From Mesostigma viride (lineage: Eukaryota > Streptophyta > Mesostigmatophyceae > Mesostigmatales > Mesostigmataceae): a stretch of DNA of 64,000 nt. This document shows positions 43,390 through 53,336 of this stretch, in pieces (within the stretch, counting starts at the first letter, position 1; every line of letters starts with the position of its first letter). Location of the stretch: contig RPFO01001322.1 of the NCBI GenBank assembly GCA_009746045.1, positions 1 to 64,000 on the forward strand, given 5' to 3'. Below the pieces are notes generated by a model that was not told the DNA's origin, ran no database searches, and saw nothing but the letters and a program-made list of their open reading frames with translations. The position numbers and the translations under genes were made by a program.

Positions 43390-44400
43390 ACGTTCTCCCG
43401 TTTGGGAGTCACGGAGCACCTGCTAAGTGCCCTGCATCATGAATGTGACTTTTCGTGGACTTTTCGTGATAGATCGACTAGGCATGGACATGTGCTACCC
43501 TAGACGAGACAGGCTCACACCCGGGCAGCCTCCTGGTTTGTCTGTAATATGGAGGCAGATTGTACACAAGGATAGATGCCGGCAAGTACGTAGTGATGAA
43601 GGAGACCACCCCCAAGTCTGCATGTGGGGGCTCCGCGTGTGACCGCGTATGGCATTCATAGCGATTCGGGGCGTGGCGCCCACATGCAACCCTGTAACTA
43701 GGACCTAGGTAGCTTACACCATCCATTCCAGAATTTACTAGCTGACCTCATTAATGCCGACGAAATCACGCCCATCGAGAAGCCGGAGTCTGCCCATGAC
43801 TTTGGCTGGACTGCCTGGCGCTCGAGGCTCGGGCGGTTGGTCTAGTAGAAATTATCAGCCCCAAAACGGAGGCCCTGGCCCTCGGCATGGCAGGGGCCCC
43901 ACCCACACTCAGTCCGCCTCTTAGACGACACCGAGGTCAACTACCCTACTTTACGGGCCGCTTCCAGCTGCTCGGCAGACTGTTGGCTTAATCCCGACTG
44001 CGAGGCCGACGACCTGACGACACGGATCGGCATGGCGTGGGCGCAACTCCATATGACCACCGCCGCTGGTGGAGCAACCCTAGCTGCCCTACCCCAGATC
44101 GTCAAGCGTGACCTCTTCAAGGTCGTCATTCTGACGATCCTGACCTACGCCGGCGCCGAGACCTGGACACTGACGCAGGAGCTGGAGCCGACGACTCGAC
44201 GGCAACGTCACCAAGATGCTGCGCAAGGCCCTTAACATCCCCTTTGGTTTGCACATTAGTAATGAGGAGTTGTACGCTGATTTGCCCTATGTTTCCCACA
44301 TTCTTAGGCACAGGCGCCTGGGCCTAGCCGGGCACCTGGCCCGCACAGATCAGATCAGGTAGACACATCAGATAGACTAAGCTGGCACCAAGCCTACCCA
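43390..44400 (+). mobile_element. Decayed LINE fragments, plus strand
   Basis: 43427-43600 reads LGMDMCYPRRDRLTPGQPPG from the end of a LINE ORF2. 43750-44350 carries RT remnants such as RIGMAWAQLHMTT, VILTILTYAGAETWTL, LNIPFGLHISNEELYADLP and RRLGLAGHLARTDQ, with stops between them. 43740-44250 is mirrored by the minus-strand copy at about 45000-45480. Confidence 0.65.
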
Positions 44401-44800
44401 GCCTGGGCGATATGTCCTCCCCTGGCGTGCCCCAGGCCGTGGGCGGCAGGGCCGCCACCCGTGGACTTTTCGTGATAGACTCGGCATGGACATGTGCTAC
44501 CCTAGACGTGACGGGCTCACACCCGGGCAGCCTCCTGGTTTGTCTGTATTATGGAGGGAGATGGTGCGCAAGCGGGATAGATGGCAAGTAGTGATGAAGG
44601 AGACCACCCCCAAGTCTCTGGGGGCTCCGCGTGTGACCACGTATGGCATTCATAGATAGTGCTTCGGGCCGTGGTGCATGCCGGCACAACCCTGTAACTA
44701 GGACCTAGATAGCTTACACCATCCATTCCGGCCATCCCATGTTCCCCTCCCACTGAGGACTTATGCTCACGTGACGCAGTCACGTGTCTATTAATGATGA
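44400..44800 (+). mobile_element. LINE 3' end, copy c
   Basis: Repeats the text of 43455-43730 (ATGGACATGTGCTACCCTAG, GGGCAGCCTCCTGGTTTG) and runs into the 3' terminus with TGCTCACGTGACGCAGTCACGTG at about 44752-44787. Confidence 0.6.
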
Positions 44801-44984
44801 ATAAATAAATTCATTAATCCATTCCATCCCATGTTCCCCTCCCAGTGACTGAGGACTTGTGCTCATGTGACGTAGTCACGTGTCCATTAAAACCCATTAA
44901 TTAATTATAATCATGAGTGTGCACAATGGGTAGGGGGGCAGAGACCCCCCCTAGTTCCCTCACGCCACACTGCGTACAAATCCT

Positions 44985-45660
44985 CATTTATACTAATATG
45001 CAAACCAAAGGGGATATTAACTCGAGTTACGGGCCTTGCGCAGCATCATGGTGACGTTGCCTTCGAGTCGTTGCTGTCCAGCTCCTACGTCAATGTCCAG
45101 GTCTCGGCGCCGTATGTACAGTAGGTCAGGATCATATCAGAATGACGACCTTGAAGAGGTCGCGCTTGACGATCCGGGGTAGGGCGGGGTCGCTCCACCA
45201 GCGGCGGTGGTCATGGAGGTGCGCCCACGCCATCAGCCATGCCTGTCCGTGTCGTCAGGTCGTCCTCGCAGTCGGGAAGCCAACTGCCGAGTGCAGCGTG
45301 AAGCGGCCTGAATTAGGGTAGTTGACCTTGGTGTCGTCTAAGAGGCGGAGTGGGGCCGGGGCCCCGGCCATGCTGGCGATCGAGAGCCAGGGCCTCCGTT
45401 TTGGGGCTGATTTCTATCAAAAGCCTTGATGAAGTCGACGAAGACCAGGATGGCGGGAAACTCACCAGGTTGCAGGAGAGCGATTTCCTCGAAGGCGGCC
45501 GACGCGCAACGAAGATGGCCATGACAGTGTTGCGCCCAGAGGACGAAAGCCCATTTGAAGTCTCCTCAAGGTATGTACATGACGGACGTCGAGAGCAGAA
45601 CGAAGGCGCTTGAGGATCATGTGCATGAACAACTTGACTACGCTCCGCGAAAGTGACCCG
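44985..45660 (-). mobile_element. Decayed LINE reverse transcriptase, minus strand
   Basis: The minus strand contains PAILVFVDFIKAFD (RT motif 1, near 45420-45460) and the counterpart of VILTILTYAGAETWTL near 45080-45140. It is an inverted relative of 43740-44250, with stops and frame changes. Confidence 0.65.
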
Positions 45661-45724
45661 TTTTCCCGGGTTGCGCGACTTGTGAAAATCGGCTAAGTCC
45701 CGTGGTCTCCCAGCGGGTGGGGGG

Positions 45725-45964
45725 TTAGCGCCTCCAAGGCCCTCCGAATAGGACCATGCCCGGAATTAGGATGGGGATTAATAGCATTAGTTTAAGACGC
45801 AGTGATAAGGTGGCGAATTCAAACGATTTGCGCGTGTGTTCCGCGTACAAGTGGTCGTGTGCTAAGGCGATGTTCACGCATATGAGATAGTACAGCAATA
45901 ATGCTTTGATGATGGACACAATGATCATGGTCTTTTCATTATAAAAATAAATAATATCACTCAA
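45725..45964 (-). CDS. Small membrane protein, two hydrophobic segments
   Basis: 79 residues (MSDIIYFYNEKTMIIV). Two hydrophobic stretches, MIIVSIIKALLLYYLICVN and LKLMLLIPILIPGMVLF, are separated by a charged segment with HDHLYAEHTRKS. It lies 20 bases downstream of the next gene on the same strand, as in the dense viral-like blocks, and the AT-rich spacer before it suits a viral promoter. No family is recognised. It marks the left edge of the second large block, where LINE debris stops. Confidence 0.5.
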   Translation of the reverse strand: MSDIIYFYNEKTMIIVSIIKALLLYYLICVNIALAHDHLYAEHTRKSFEFATLSLRLKLMLLIPILIPGMVLFGGPWRR

Positions 45965-45983
45965 TCGTGTTTCCTATACTGCA

Positions 45984-46960
45984 TCACTTGCGCCCGAAGA
46001 GCGTAGGAATTCCCTCAGTCACGAGAAGGTCAAGCACGCCGCGGAGGAACTGCTTCTCCTCGGCTCTGTTCATGGGCTGCAAGTTGACTCCGAAGGGGAC
46101 AAACTCGTCCCTCTGGTCTTTGGGTTTTTCCAGGAGCTTCTTCAAGCCGTTGTCTTGGCTGTACCCCTCCAAGAGGATCTTCGCCTTGAAGGGCGCGTTC
46201 CTTGCGCAATTGTGGCAGCGGACGCGGATCTGGTCCGAGAACTGGTCCGGGACAATATAGGCAGACATGACGTCGTGCAAGAACCTCACCGTGCAGGTGG
46301 AGCACTCCTTCGGGGGCCAACAGCTCGCAACGTTCGAGTTCTGCAGGTAGAGAGAAGTCCCTTGCTCCCGGCCTGCGTGTCCATCTTCCAGTCCCTCACG
46401 AAACTCTGCACGAGCTCGTTCTCCTTTTCTGTTCTGACTTCGTTGTCGGCCACCTTCAACTTGCGAATTGCGATCACGACCTTCTTTTGGTAGCAGGGCT
46501 CGCACAGAGTGGTCTTGTTGCGCATGTGCTGCGTTGCAGGCGTATCGTGGACGAAGGCAGCTCCAGTGACGTACGACATGCACTCCACGCACGAATAGGA
46601 GCGGCGAGGTGGCGTCTCTTGCTCAGGGACTCGGTAGCGCATGAGCGAATCCGAATACTTGTGCACGAAGTCGGCGATTTGAGGGATGGCCTTGACGCAG
46701 CCATCGCACTTGCACTCGACGGAGCCTTGGTCGTTTTTGAAGAGGTAGAAAAAGTCCGTCGGCGTGTGGAAACAGGTGTCGCAGATACGCGGCCTCACCA
46801 AGTCGAAAGCGGAGTCCTTGACGGGGTTCGACTCGTCGCTGTGCTCCACGAGGACAGGCTTCTTGCAGGCGTGCTTCTTTCGCTTGGATATGGCTGCCAA
46901 GGAGAGAGGGAACAGCGGGGTGTTGTTGAGGCGAACAGAGGACCTGGTAGCGGGAGCCAT
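45984..46960 (-). pseudogene. Cys-rich zinc-finger protein, one frameshift
   Basis: The N-terminal two thirds read from ATG 46960 (MAPATRSSVRLNN; a longer open start to 47065 overlaps the promoter). The C-terminal third is in another frame to 45984, the change falling near 46350-46380. Six Cys pairs are seen: CDTC, CKCDGC, CVEC, CEPC, then after the break CSTC and CHNC, indicating several zinc sites. CDTCFHTPTDFFYLF recalls CGVCKKHTDFLLD of the RING-like protein at 9652-10320. The C-terminus ends GIPTLFGRK. The upstream region has CGGTTAC/CCACGGG repeats. Function is unknown, perhaps a regulatory or ubiquitin-related finger. Confidence 0.6.
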
Positions 46961-47034
46961 GGATGGATGAGAGTGCGAGAGGGATTGCGCGAGAGAAAAC
47001 GAGAGCGAGATGGGAAACAAGTCGCAAACTTGGA

Positions 47035-47230
47035 GTCTTTGTACCTCTCGGGAGCGGCTGTCCACGGGGACACAGAGTTTCGGTTACTTATCCACTGGAC
47101 TTCGGTTACGAGCGGCGCGGCGCTGTACGGCCTTATCCACGGGAATTCGGTTACAAACGACGCGACGCCGTACGGGCTTATCCACATGGTTTCAGTTACG
47201 ACGTACGGATAGTGTACGGACCCGTCCTGA
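47035..47230 (-). promoter_or_regulatory. CGGTTAC / CCACGGG repeat promoter of the zinc-finger gene
   Basis: CGGTTAC or TCGGTTAC occurs near 47082, 47102 and 47147, alternating with TTATCCAC(T/G)GG segments in a repeat of about 50 bases. A TATA-like GGTACAAAG on the minus strand sits about 80 bases upstream of ATG 46960. Confidence 0.5.
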
Positions 47231-47344
47231 AATACTAATTGAAGTAATTTGCCACTTGGCATGCAATTGTGATTGACTCATTGTTGGTATTCAAGTTTAT
47301 GTGAAAATGGTTTTTCATTAATAAAAATAATACACAAGGATCAT

Positions 47345-48226
47345 TTACTGAACCAGAGATACATCCACTTGCTTTCCAGCAACGACAATTTCAGTGGAAG
47401 GATTGGCCTTGGCCATCTCGGCGTGCATCCTAGCAATGTGGTCTTCCCGGATCCTCTGGCACTGCTCCTGCCAGGCACGATTCTCAGCATCCCGAATCTC
47501 CCCCCAAGCCATCGCATTCTCGAGTTGAATTTCCTTGATTTTTGCAGGGGGTTCCTCGAGCTGGCTAACGGAAGTCAGGTACGTGGTGATAGGCGTCCAC
47601 GAACCGGGCATGGGGAGGTGAAACTTTTCATGAACTCTCTCCAAGTGCGTCTTGAGGGCGCCGGGGGCGGAGGGAACCATATCCTCCTGGGTAAAGTTGA
47701 ACATCAAAAACCAATCCTTCACGGAGTAGGCCGGAGCCCAGATGATGCCCACCTTGAGAATCGGTTCAGGCTGCTTAGCGGATACGGGGAAGTTGACTCT
47801 GAGCGGAATCGGGTTGCCAATCGGATCCAATTCATGATGCCAAAACGCTTCAGAGGCGAAAGGCCTTATCTTCTGAGGAACGGGCTCTTGATTTTTTTTC
47901 CTGGGCAGCATGGTCCACTCATGAGAGGGCACAGAACGGCCGTTCTTGAGCTGAGTCGGGGAAACGAGCGCGCAGTGGGCAAAAAGCATGTCCAGAGAGG
48001 TTGCGAAGCCCCCCATGCTCGCAAAGCGCTCCATAACGTGAGCTGTCACCTTGGTCATTGCCCTCATCCCCGTTTCCGCGGTTTGAGCCACCAGTTGACC
48101 CACCTCGGCGAACTCCCCCACGCACAAGACCCTGAACTCGGAGAAGTCACCAAATGGATCCGTTTTCTCACGGAGTTCGTAAAGCTCTGGGACTTGGTAC
48201 ACTTGAGAAACGATCTGGTCGGCCAT
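47345..48226 (-). CDS. Hypothetical viral-like protein, 293 residues
   Basis: An intact frame starting MADQIVSQVYQVPELYEL. No domain is recognised. The central part is aromatic and globular-looking (ILKVGIIWAPAYSVKDWFLMFNF, quoted only in part as WFLMFNFTQED) and the last 80 residues are helical and charged (WQEQCQRIREDHIARM), possibly a coiled coil. It lies back to back with the gene at 48982 and shares a 750-base promoter region full of CGGTTAC/CCACGGGG repeats. A TATA box is 85 bases upstream of the ATG. The short spacing and promoter style place it in the virus-like block. Confidence 0.65.
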   Translation of the reverse strand: MADQIVSQVYQVPELYELREKTDPFGDFSEFRVLCVGEFAEVGQLVAQTAETGMRAMTKVTAHVMERFASMGGFATSLDMLFAHCALVSPTQLKNGRSVPSHEWTMLPRKKNQEPVPQKIRPFASEAFWHHELDPIGNPIPLRVNFPVSAKQPEPILKVGIIWAPAYSVKDWFLMFNFTQEDMVPSAPGALKTHLERVHEKFHLPMPGSWTPITTYLTSVSQLEEPPAKIKEIQLENAMAWGEIRDAENRAWQEQCQRIREDHIARMHAEMAKANPSTEIVVAGKQVDVSLVQ

Positions 48227-48304
48227 AGCTGAGAGAGAGAGAGAGAGAGTTAGAGATCAGGTGATAGTGAGAGCGAGGTGAGAGCCCCGTGGTCGTGCAC
48301 CGGG

Positions 48305-48311
48305 TTTTATA
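48305..48311 (-). promoter_or_regulatory. TATA box of the 293-residue gene
   Basis: GGTATAAAACCCGG on the minus strand, 85 bases before ATG 48226. The same context and distance are found at 48895 and 53065. Confidence 0.65.
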
Positions 48312-48329
48312 CCTTCCAGGCCGCCGCGG

Positions 48330-48900
48330 CGGTTACAAGGTGCTGAATTAGCCACGTAGCCACTTTTCGGCCGTTACCGGGCCGCGGTCCACCACGGGGA
48401 TATTTATTTTCGCGGCCACGCAGCCACGGGAGAACTTTCCGGCGGTTACTTTGTCCACGGGGGCAGGGTTTTTGCGGTTACGGAACCACGAGGAAAAATA
48501 TCTGGCGGTTACGTTGTCCACGGGGACAGGGTTTTCGCGGCCACGCAGCCACGGGGAAAAATATCCGGCGGTTACGGAATCGGATAGTTACGGTTACGCC
48601 GCCGCGGAAAAAATCCCGTGGCCTTCCACGGTCTACGGGGACAAGATAGTTACGGTTACGCTTCTAGAAGAAAAAAATCCCGTGGTCGCCAGTGTCCACG
48701 GGGACAAGATATTTACGGTTACGCTTCTAGAAGAAAAATTCCCGTGGTCGCCAGTGTCCACGGGACACTTTTGCGCGGTTACGACGACGGTTACGGTTGC
48801 ACGCGCCTATCTAGCGGCTCGTGGCTCGCCACGAAGCGATATGCGGACTTCAGCACTCGACCACGGGAGATCTCGTCAAGAAGTGGCAGCAAGGTATAAA
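48330..48900. promoter_or_regulatory. Divergent promoter: about ten CGGTTAC and repeated CCACGGGG elements
   Basis: Alternating GCGGTTAC and GTCCACGGGGACA blocks form irregular repeats of about 60 bases, some with GTTACGCTTCTAGAAGAAAAA. TAACCG is a Myb-type core. The same words occur upstream of 46960 and 52984, so they probably form a shared regulatory code. Confidence 0.6.
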
Positions 48901-48901
48901 A
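48895..48901 (+). promoter_or_regulatory. TATA box of the 474-residue gene
   Basis: AAGGTATAAAAGGCG, 87 bases before ATG 48982. Confidence 0.7.
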
Positions 48902-48981
48902 GGCGCCTCCCCACCTCGTCTCGCCACTCGCATCCCACTCGCTCAACGCACCCAACACTCTCCTCTCACACTTTCGCAGCT

Positions 48982-50406
48982 ATGGCGGAATACCAAGGCC
49001 CCTCGGATCTCGCCATCCTCCTGTGCGAGCGGGATATCTTCCTCAAGCGCGAAATTTATCTGGCCAGAGGCGAGGCGCATTTCGGCAAGTGCAAGAAGCC
49101 TCTCCCTTTTCTCCTCTACGAGTACAGCGGGAGGCCTTCCACCGACAAGTTCAAGCGCCATCGCACCTCCCTTCACGGCTTGAAGAATGCTCGCAGCGTT
49201 TTCCAGAAGTCCGTGCAGCTCTACAACGAGCCGCCCAAAATCCGCACGCCCGCTCCGTGGGATAACTTCATTCCGTGGTCCACCAACGCCAAGAACTGGA
49301 ACGACAAGATCGAGCTCTGCTTCAACGACGAACTGGTGGCGAAGGCGCACTTGCAGAGGGGGAAGACGCTCGAACTCCTCTGCGACACCACCAAAGAGAT
49401 CTGCTGGAACGGCTTTATGCACTCGAGGAGCGCCAAGGACGCCGATAAGCTGGGCCAGAAGCTGGACATCAAGGAGCTGGTGCGCAGGAAGGACTTTTTC
49501 GACGAGAGGCGCATCTGGCTCGAGATGAGGGAGGCGGAAGACGGCAAGAAAGAACTCAGCGCGTCCGCGTCTAGGCACTCCATCAGTCGCGACGGGGGCA
49601 GGCCTTCCGCTTTGAAGTTCTTTTTCAATCACAACCCCGAGATGCCCTACGACCCGATCTGGATCGTCACCAAGTCCAGATGGGTATTCAACCAGTCCGC
49701 GCCTTCGGAGGAGCAGCTCGACACCAGCGAGAGCATCGAGCCTGCGATCAAAAACATGGAGAAAGTCGTTTCCAGGCTGAGGGACATCCGGTTCAAGGTG
49801 CACATGCGGAATCCCTCCCGGGACCCGATGGAAGCCCAGAGGATGGAGAAGGCCTCCGAGCGCGTCCCCAACTGGGTCTACAGTGGGTTCAGGGCCTTGC
49901 CCGCTTGGTGCCTGACCCCGGTGCTGGCGGAGATTCAGAACGAGCGCGCTGCGATCCCCTCGGAGAAGAAGGTCATGTATGAGTTTCCAATCTACCAGGC
50001 GCGGTTGCAGGAGGAGTGCTTGGAGGAGCTGAGGGAGTATGAGAAGCACCCAGCAACGACGGAGGAGGAGGTCGCAGAAATGCGTGCCGAGCGCTTGATG
50101 CACAAGACCATGATGCTGTCGAGGCTGTTTGAGCAGGAGGAGATGGAGCTGCAGGAGGAGAGGAGGCAGAAGGAGAAGAAGGAGCGCGAGGAGAAGATGT
50201 TGCAGGAGGAGAGGAGGAAGGCAGAGGGCATTCCGTCCGCCTTCTGCATGTGGCGCCAGGAGGAGCAGGCGCCAGTGGTGCAGGCTGTGGAGCAGGCGCC
50301 GGTCGTGCAGATCACACAGATGATCCTGCGCAGCTCCTCGCGGAAGCGCGGGGAGATGGAGAAGATGGTGACCCGTTCTCGCGCCAAGGTGGCCAGGGTT
50401 GTGTAA
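48982..50406 (+). CDS. Hypothetical viral-like protein with C-terminal coiled coil, 474 residues
   Basis: The frame is open from 48451 but the TATA box at 48895 and the repeats upstream make ATG 48982 (MAEYQGPSDLAILLCERD) the real start. Residues 1-370 are a globular domain with many aromatic residues (WDNFIPWSTNAKNW, LKFFFNHNPEMPYDPIW). Residues 370-425 form a long charged coiled coil (EEMELQEERRQKEKKEREEK). The basic tail (SSSRKRGEMEKMVTRSRAK) could direct it to the nucleus. No family is recognised. It is divergent from 47345-48226 and convergent with 52244-52984 across a foldback. Confidence 0.7.
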   Translation: MAEYQGPSDLAILLCERDIFLKREIYLARGEAHFGKCKKPLPFLLYEYSGRPSTDKFKRHRTSLHGLKNARSVFQKSVQLYNEPPKIRTPAPWDNFIPWSTNAKNWNDKIELCFNDELVAKAHLQRGKTLELLCDTTKEICWNGFMHSRSAKDADKLGQKLDIKELVRRKDFFDERRIWLEMREAEDGKKELSASASRHSISRDGGRPSALKFFFNHNPEMPYDPIWIVTKSRWVFNQSAPSEEQLDTSESIEPAIKNMEKVVSRLRDIRFKVHMRNPSRDPMEAQRMEKASERVPNWVYSGFRALPAWCLTPVLAEIQNERAAIPSEKKVMYEFPIYQARLQEECLEELREYEKHPATTEEEVAEMRAERLMHKTMMLSRLFEQEEMELQEERRQKEKKEREEKMLQEERRKAEGIPSAFCMWRQEEQAPVVQAVEQAPVVQITQMILRSSSRKRGEMEKMVTRSRAKVARVV

Positions 50407-50567
50407 ATTAGGATGTCCTCGTACACACTTAGTCTAGCCCCGTGACGGGGTGTAATCTATCCTTTATTTTTTAATGAAAAAACACAAGTCCAACAATGAG
50501 CCCAATCTCAACAATGAGTCACCCAAACTTTCGCGAAAAAACACAAGTCCTAAAAAGCCTAGGTAGG

Positions 50568-50690
50568 TGACAGACGCAAGCATAGTCCACAGGAGTGACA
50601 GACGCAAGCATAGTCCACAGGAGTGACAGACGCAAGCATAGTCCACAGGAGTGACAGACGCAAGCATAGTCCACGGGAGTGACAGATGCG
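50568..50690. repeat. 28-bp minisatellite
   Basis: About four units of GTGACAGACGCAAGCATAGT plus CCACAGGA directly follow the 474-residue gene's 3' end. Confidence 0.85.
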
Positions 50691-50719
50691 AGAAGCGCGA
50701 CGAGGCCCGCGGCAGTGTG

Positions 50720-52110
50720 GAGTGGAGATGGAGATAGTGGAGATTCATCTCCATACCCCCCCCTCCCTTCTCCCAAAACTTTTCTGGCAGGAAATACTCA
50801 CGCAAATTCCAATATTGTCCCGTGGAATCCTAACTGTCCCATTCCAAGTATTTTACGCGATGGTGACAGAAGCCAGCACGGGGTGGAGATAGTGGAGATG
50901 GAGGTGGAGATAGGTACCTCCACCACTTTGACCTTTGTGTTTCGAAAAGGAGAAGGATTTTGGAGGAAAGGGACAGCGGGATCGGATCGGGGGAGTCTCT
51001 AGGATTCTGATAAACCGGGTTTCATGACAAGTTTCTCGGTGCTCGAGAGCCAGTCCTCGGGATTCCACGGAGTGGAGATAGTGGAGATAGTGGAGATGCA
51101 TCTCCATACCCCCCCCTCCTTCCAAAAACTTTTTTGGCTGGAACGGAATGCAGTCTCTGCGCTGGCAGGTGCCGGGAAATGCTATGAATATACATAAAAT
51201 TTTATGGGCAGCAGAGAGAAATAGTTGTAAATATACAAAATTTTATGGGCAGCAGAGAGAAACTTTTATACTTCCCGTGGAATATATACAAAATTTTATG
51301 GGCAGCAGAGAGAAACTTTTATACTTCCCGTGGAATATATACAAAATTTTATGGGCAGCAGAGAGAAACTTTTATACTTCCCGTGGAATATATACAAAAT
51401 TTTATGGGCAGCAGAGAGAAACTTTTATACTTCCCGTGGAATATATACAAAATTTTATGGGCAGCAGAGAGAAACTTTTATACTTCCCGTGGAATATATA
51501 CAAAATTTTATGGGCAGCAGAGAGAAATAGTTGTAAATATGCAAAATTTTATGGGCAGCGGAGAGACAGGGCTTGGCGGCAGATGCGAGAACTCTGGTCC
51601 AGGAAAAAGTTTTTCAAGGGAGGGGGGGGTATGGAGATGAATCTCCACTATCTCCACTATCTCCACTCTGTCGAATGCCGAGAATTCTCCCCACCCGGTG
51701 GGAACTGGGTCGAGAGAGGGGCGGGCACGGAAAGCCAGAGAGTCGCCTGATCGCATCCCGCTATCCGTTTCCTCCAAAATCCTTCTCCTTTTCAAAACAC
51801 AAAGGTCAAAGTCGTGGAGGTACCTATCTCCACCTCTATCTCCACTATCTCCACTCCGTCACCGCCCGGGAAAGTTTTTCGAGAGGAGGGGGGGGGATGG
51901 AGATGAATCTCCACTATCTCCACTATCTCCACCGCCCCGCGCACCCTCTTATGCTGTCACGCGTCACCATCGCGTAAAATACTTATAATTGGACAGTTAG
52001 GATTCCACGGGACAATATTGGAATTTGCATGAGTATTTCCTGCCAGAAAAGTTTTGGGAGAAGGGAGGGGGGGGTATGGAGATGCATCTCCACTATCTCC
52101 ATCTCCACCC
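50720..52110. repeat. Second foldback: inverted arms around a 53-bp tandem repeat
   Basis: 50722-51000 is the reverse complement of about 51720-52105, for example TTTCTGGCAGGAAATACTC on the left against GAGTATTTCCTGCCAGAAA on the right, and GGAGATAGGTACCTCCAC against GTGGAGGTACCTATCTCC. The centre lies near 51.37-51.41 kb. Arms contain runs of GGAGATAGTGGAGAT. It fills the spacer between two convergent genes. Confidence 0.8.
51185..51560. repeat. 53-bp tandem repeat at the foldback centre, about seven copies
   Basis: Unit CAAAATTTTATGGGCAGCAG, AGAGAAACTTTTATACTTCC, CGTGGAATATATA; the step is 53. As 53 is not a multiple of three, the frames over it (YIQNFMGSREK and others) are not genes. The edge copies carry TAGTTGTAAATAT instead. 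Confidence 0.9.
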
Positions 52111-52243
52111 CCTATGCCAGAATTAGAGAAGACTCATTGTGGGCACGCATGTTTGAGACACAAGTCGAGTTTGCATTAAAAATAGGATTACGAGTTTAAT
52201 AAATAGGAGAGAGGGGCTGACAGAGTCCTATTCCCCACAGTAT

Positions 52244-52984
52244 TCACAGTTTGACAGAGGCGGCCATCTCGTGCAGGCTCTTGCACGGATCGAAGGTGGC
52301 ATCCAAGTCCAGATCGTCAAAGTTGCAGCCGAAGAACGTGTCATCCACGTCCAGATCCTGGCGGGGGGACTTGCTCCCCACCTCCTCCTCCTCCTCGGAG
52401 GAGGTGTAAGAGTACGAGGGGACGGAGCCTTCGAAATCGCTCATCTCGTGATCGGAAGGAGCCTGCTCCTCCTCCTCCTGCTCCTCCTCCTCGACTTGGT
52501 CGACAGAAACGGGGGACTCGCGATTTTCCCTGTCCATCCGGGCCAAACGGGCATTCTCCAGCTCGCGAGCGGCGTTTTCGCGGCCCAAAATCTCGTCGCG
52601 AGTCACCACCCAGGCGGCAAGCGGGTTGCCGCGAGAGAAATCGGAGCACCGCATGGAGAGTCTGGGCAGATCCTTGACTCTGGCGCCCATCCCGTCGTGC
52701 GGGGGCTTGAAATCGCGGCGGCGGCGGGAGGGAACGCACACCTTCTTGGGGGCGGGGAAGTTCTCGTCACGGGGCGTTTCGAAGAGCCCCATTTCGTGCT
52801 TCATCCGCTGCCATAGCTCCTCCTCCATCCTCTGCTTCTCGGCCTTGTTGCGCTTTGCGTTGGCGAGGCGTTTGGAGCGGCACTTGGAACAGCGACTCGT
52901 GCGCTTGCAACCGCGCTTGGGGAGGAACTCGTCGCTGTCCTTCGGGAAACGCAGGCCGCAATCGCGGCAGGCCGCAGTCGCCAT
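52244..52984 (-). CDS. Zinc-ribbon protein with acidic tail, possible transcription regulator
   Basis: An intact 246-residue frame (MATAACRDCGLRFPKDSDEF). The N-terminus has a C-x2-C...C-x2-C zinc site (CRDCG then CSKCRSKR), followed by a basic helix (NAKRNKAEKQRMEEELW). The C-terminal half is strongly acidic (EEEEQEEEEQ, SSEEEEEVG, DLDVDDTFF), a layout of transcriptional activators. Binding of DNA or polymerase is inference only. The promoter has a TATA box 81 bases upstream and CGGTTAC words as for the 46-50 kb genes. It is the last member of the GC-rich block; sequence to the right is more AT-rich. Confidence 0.7.
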   Translation of the reverse strand: MATAACRDCGLRFPKDSDEFLPKRGCKRTSRCSKCRSKRLANAKRNKAEKQRMEEELWQRMKHEMGLFETPRDENFPAPKKVCVPSRRRRDFKPPHDGMGARVKDLPRLSMRCSDFSRGNPLAAWVVTRDEILGRENAARELENARLARMDRENRESPVSVDQVEEEEQEEEEQAPSDHEMSDFEGSVPSYSYTSSEEEEEVGSKSPRQDLDVDDTFFGCNFDDLDLDATFDPCKSLHEMAASVKL

Positions 52985-53058
52985 GGCAGGAAATGGAAAG
53001 GGTTCGAGAGCGTGAGAGAGAGAGAGCGAGAGTGCGTGCGACGAGGAGGGCGGCGGGG

Positions 53059-53280
53059 TTTTATACCCGCGCGGTGCTCGCCTCGCCGCGTGAAAAAATT
53101 ACGCGGTCGGCGGTTAGGTTCCGTTACGTGTCCGTGGACACTTATTCGGGCGCGAGACGCGCCACGTCTCCTCCGAAAACCGTTACTTCCCGTGCCGGGC
53201 CGCGGTTACGGACGGACCAAACGGCGGTTACGCGCCGACCGCCAGCCGTTACAATACCACGGGACGACCCAGAGACGGTG
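53059..53280 (-). promoter_or_regulatory. TATA box and GGTTAC/GTTAC words upstream of the zinc-ribbon gene
   Basis: GGGTATAAAACCCC on the minus strand (53059-53065 core), then GGCGGTTAGG, CCGTTACGTG, CCGTTACTTC, GCGGTTACGG and GGCGGTTACGC between 53100 and 53240. Confidence 0.6.
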
Positions 53281-53336
53281 CACCGCACGGACCCTGGAGG
53301 GGACCCTGAGAGGGACCCAAGGGGGGCTGGAGGGGG

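Noticed and set aside
48451-48981. N-terminal extension of the 474-residue protein
   Set aside because: It translates the promoter repeats (STGTGFSRPRSHGEK type), and the TATA box at 48895 lies inside it.
51148-51750. 200-residue frame with YIQNFMGSREK repeats
   Set aside because: The 53-bp unit shifts frame at each copy, so no stable protein repeat exists.
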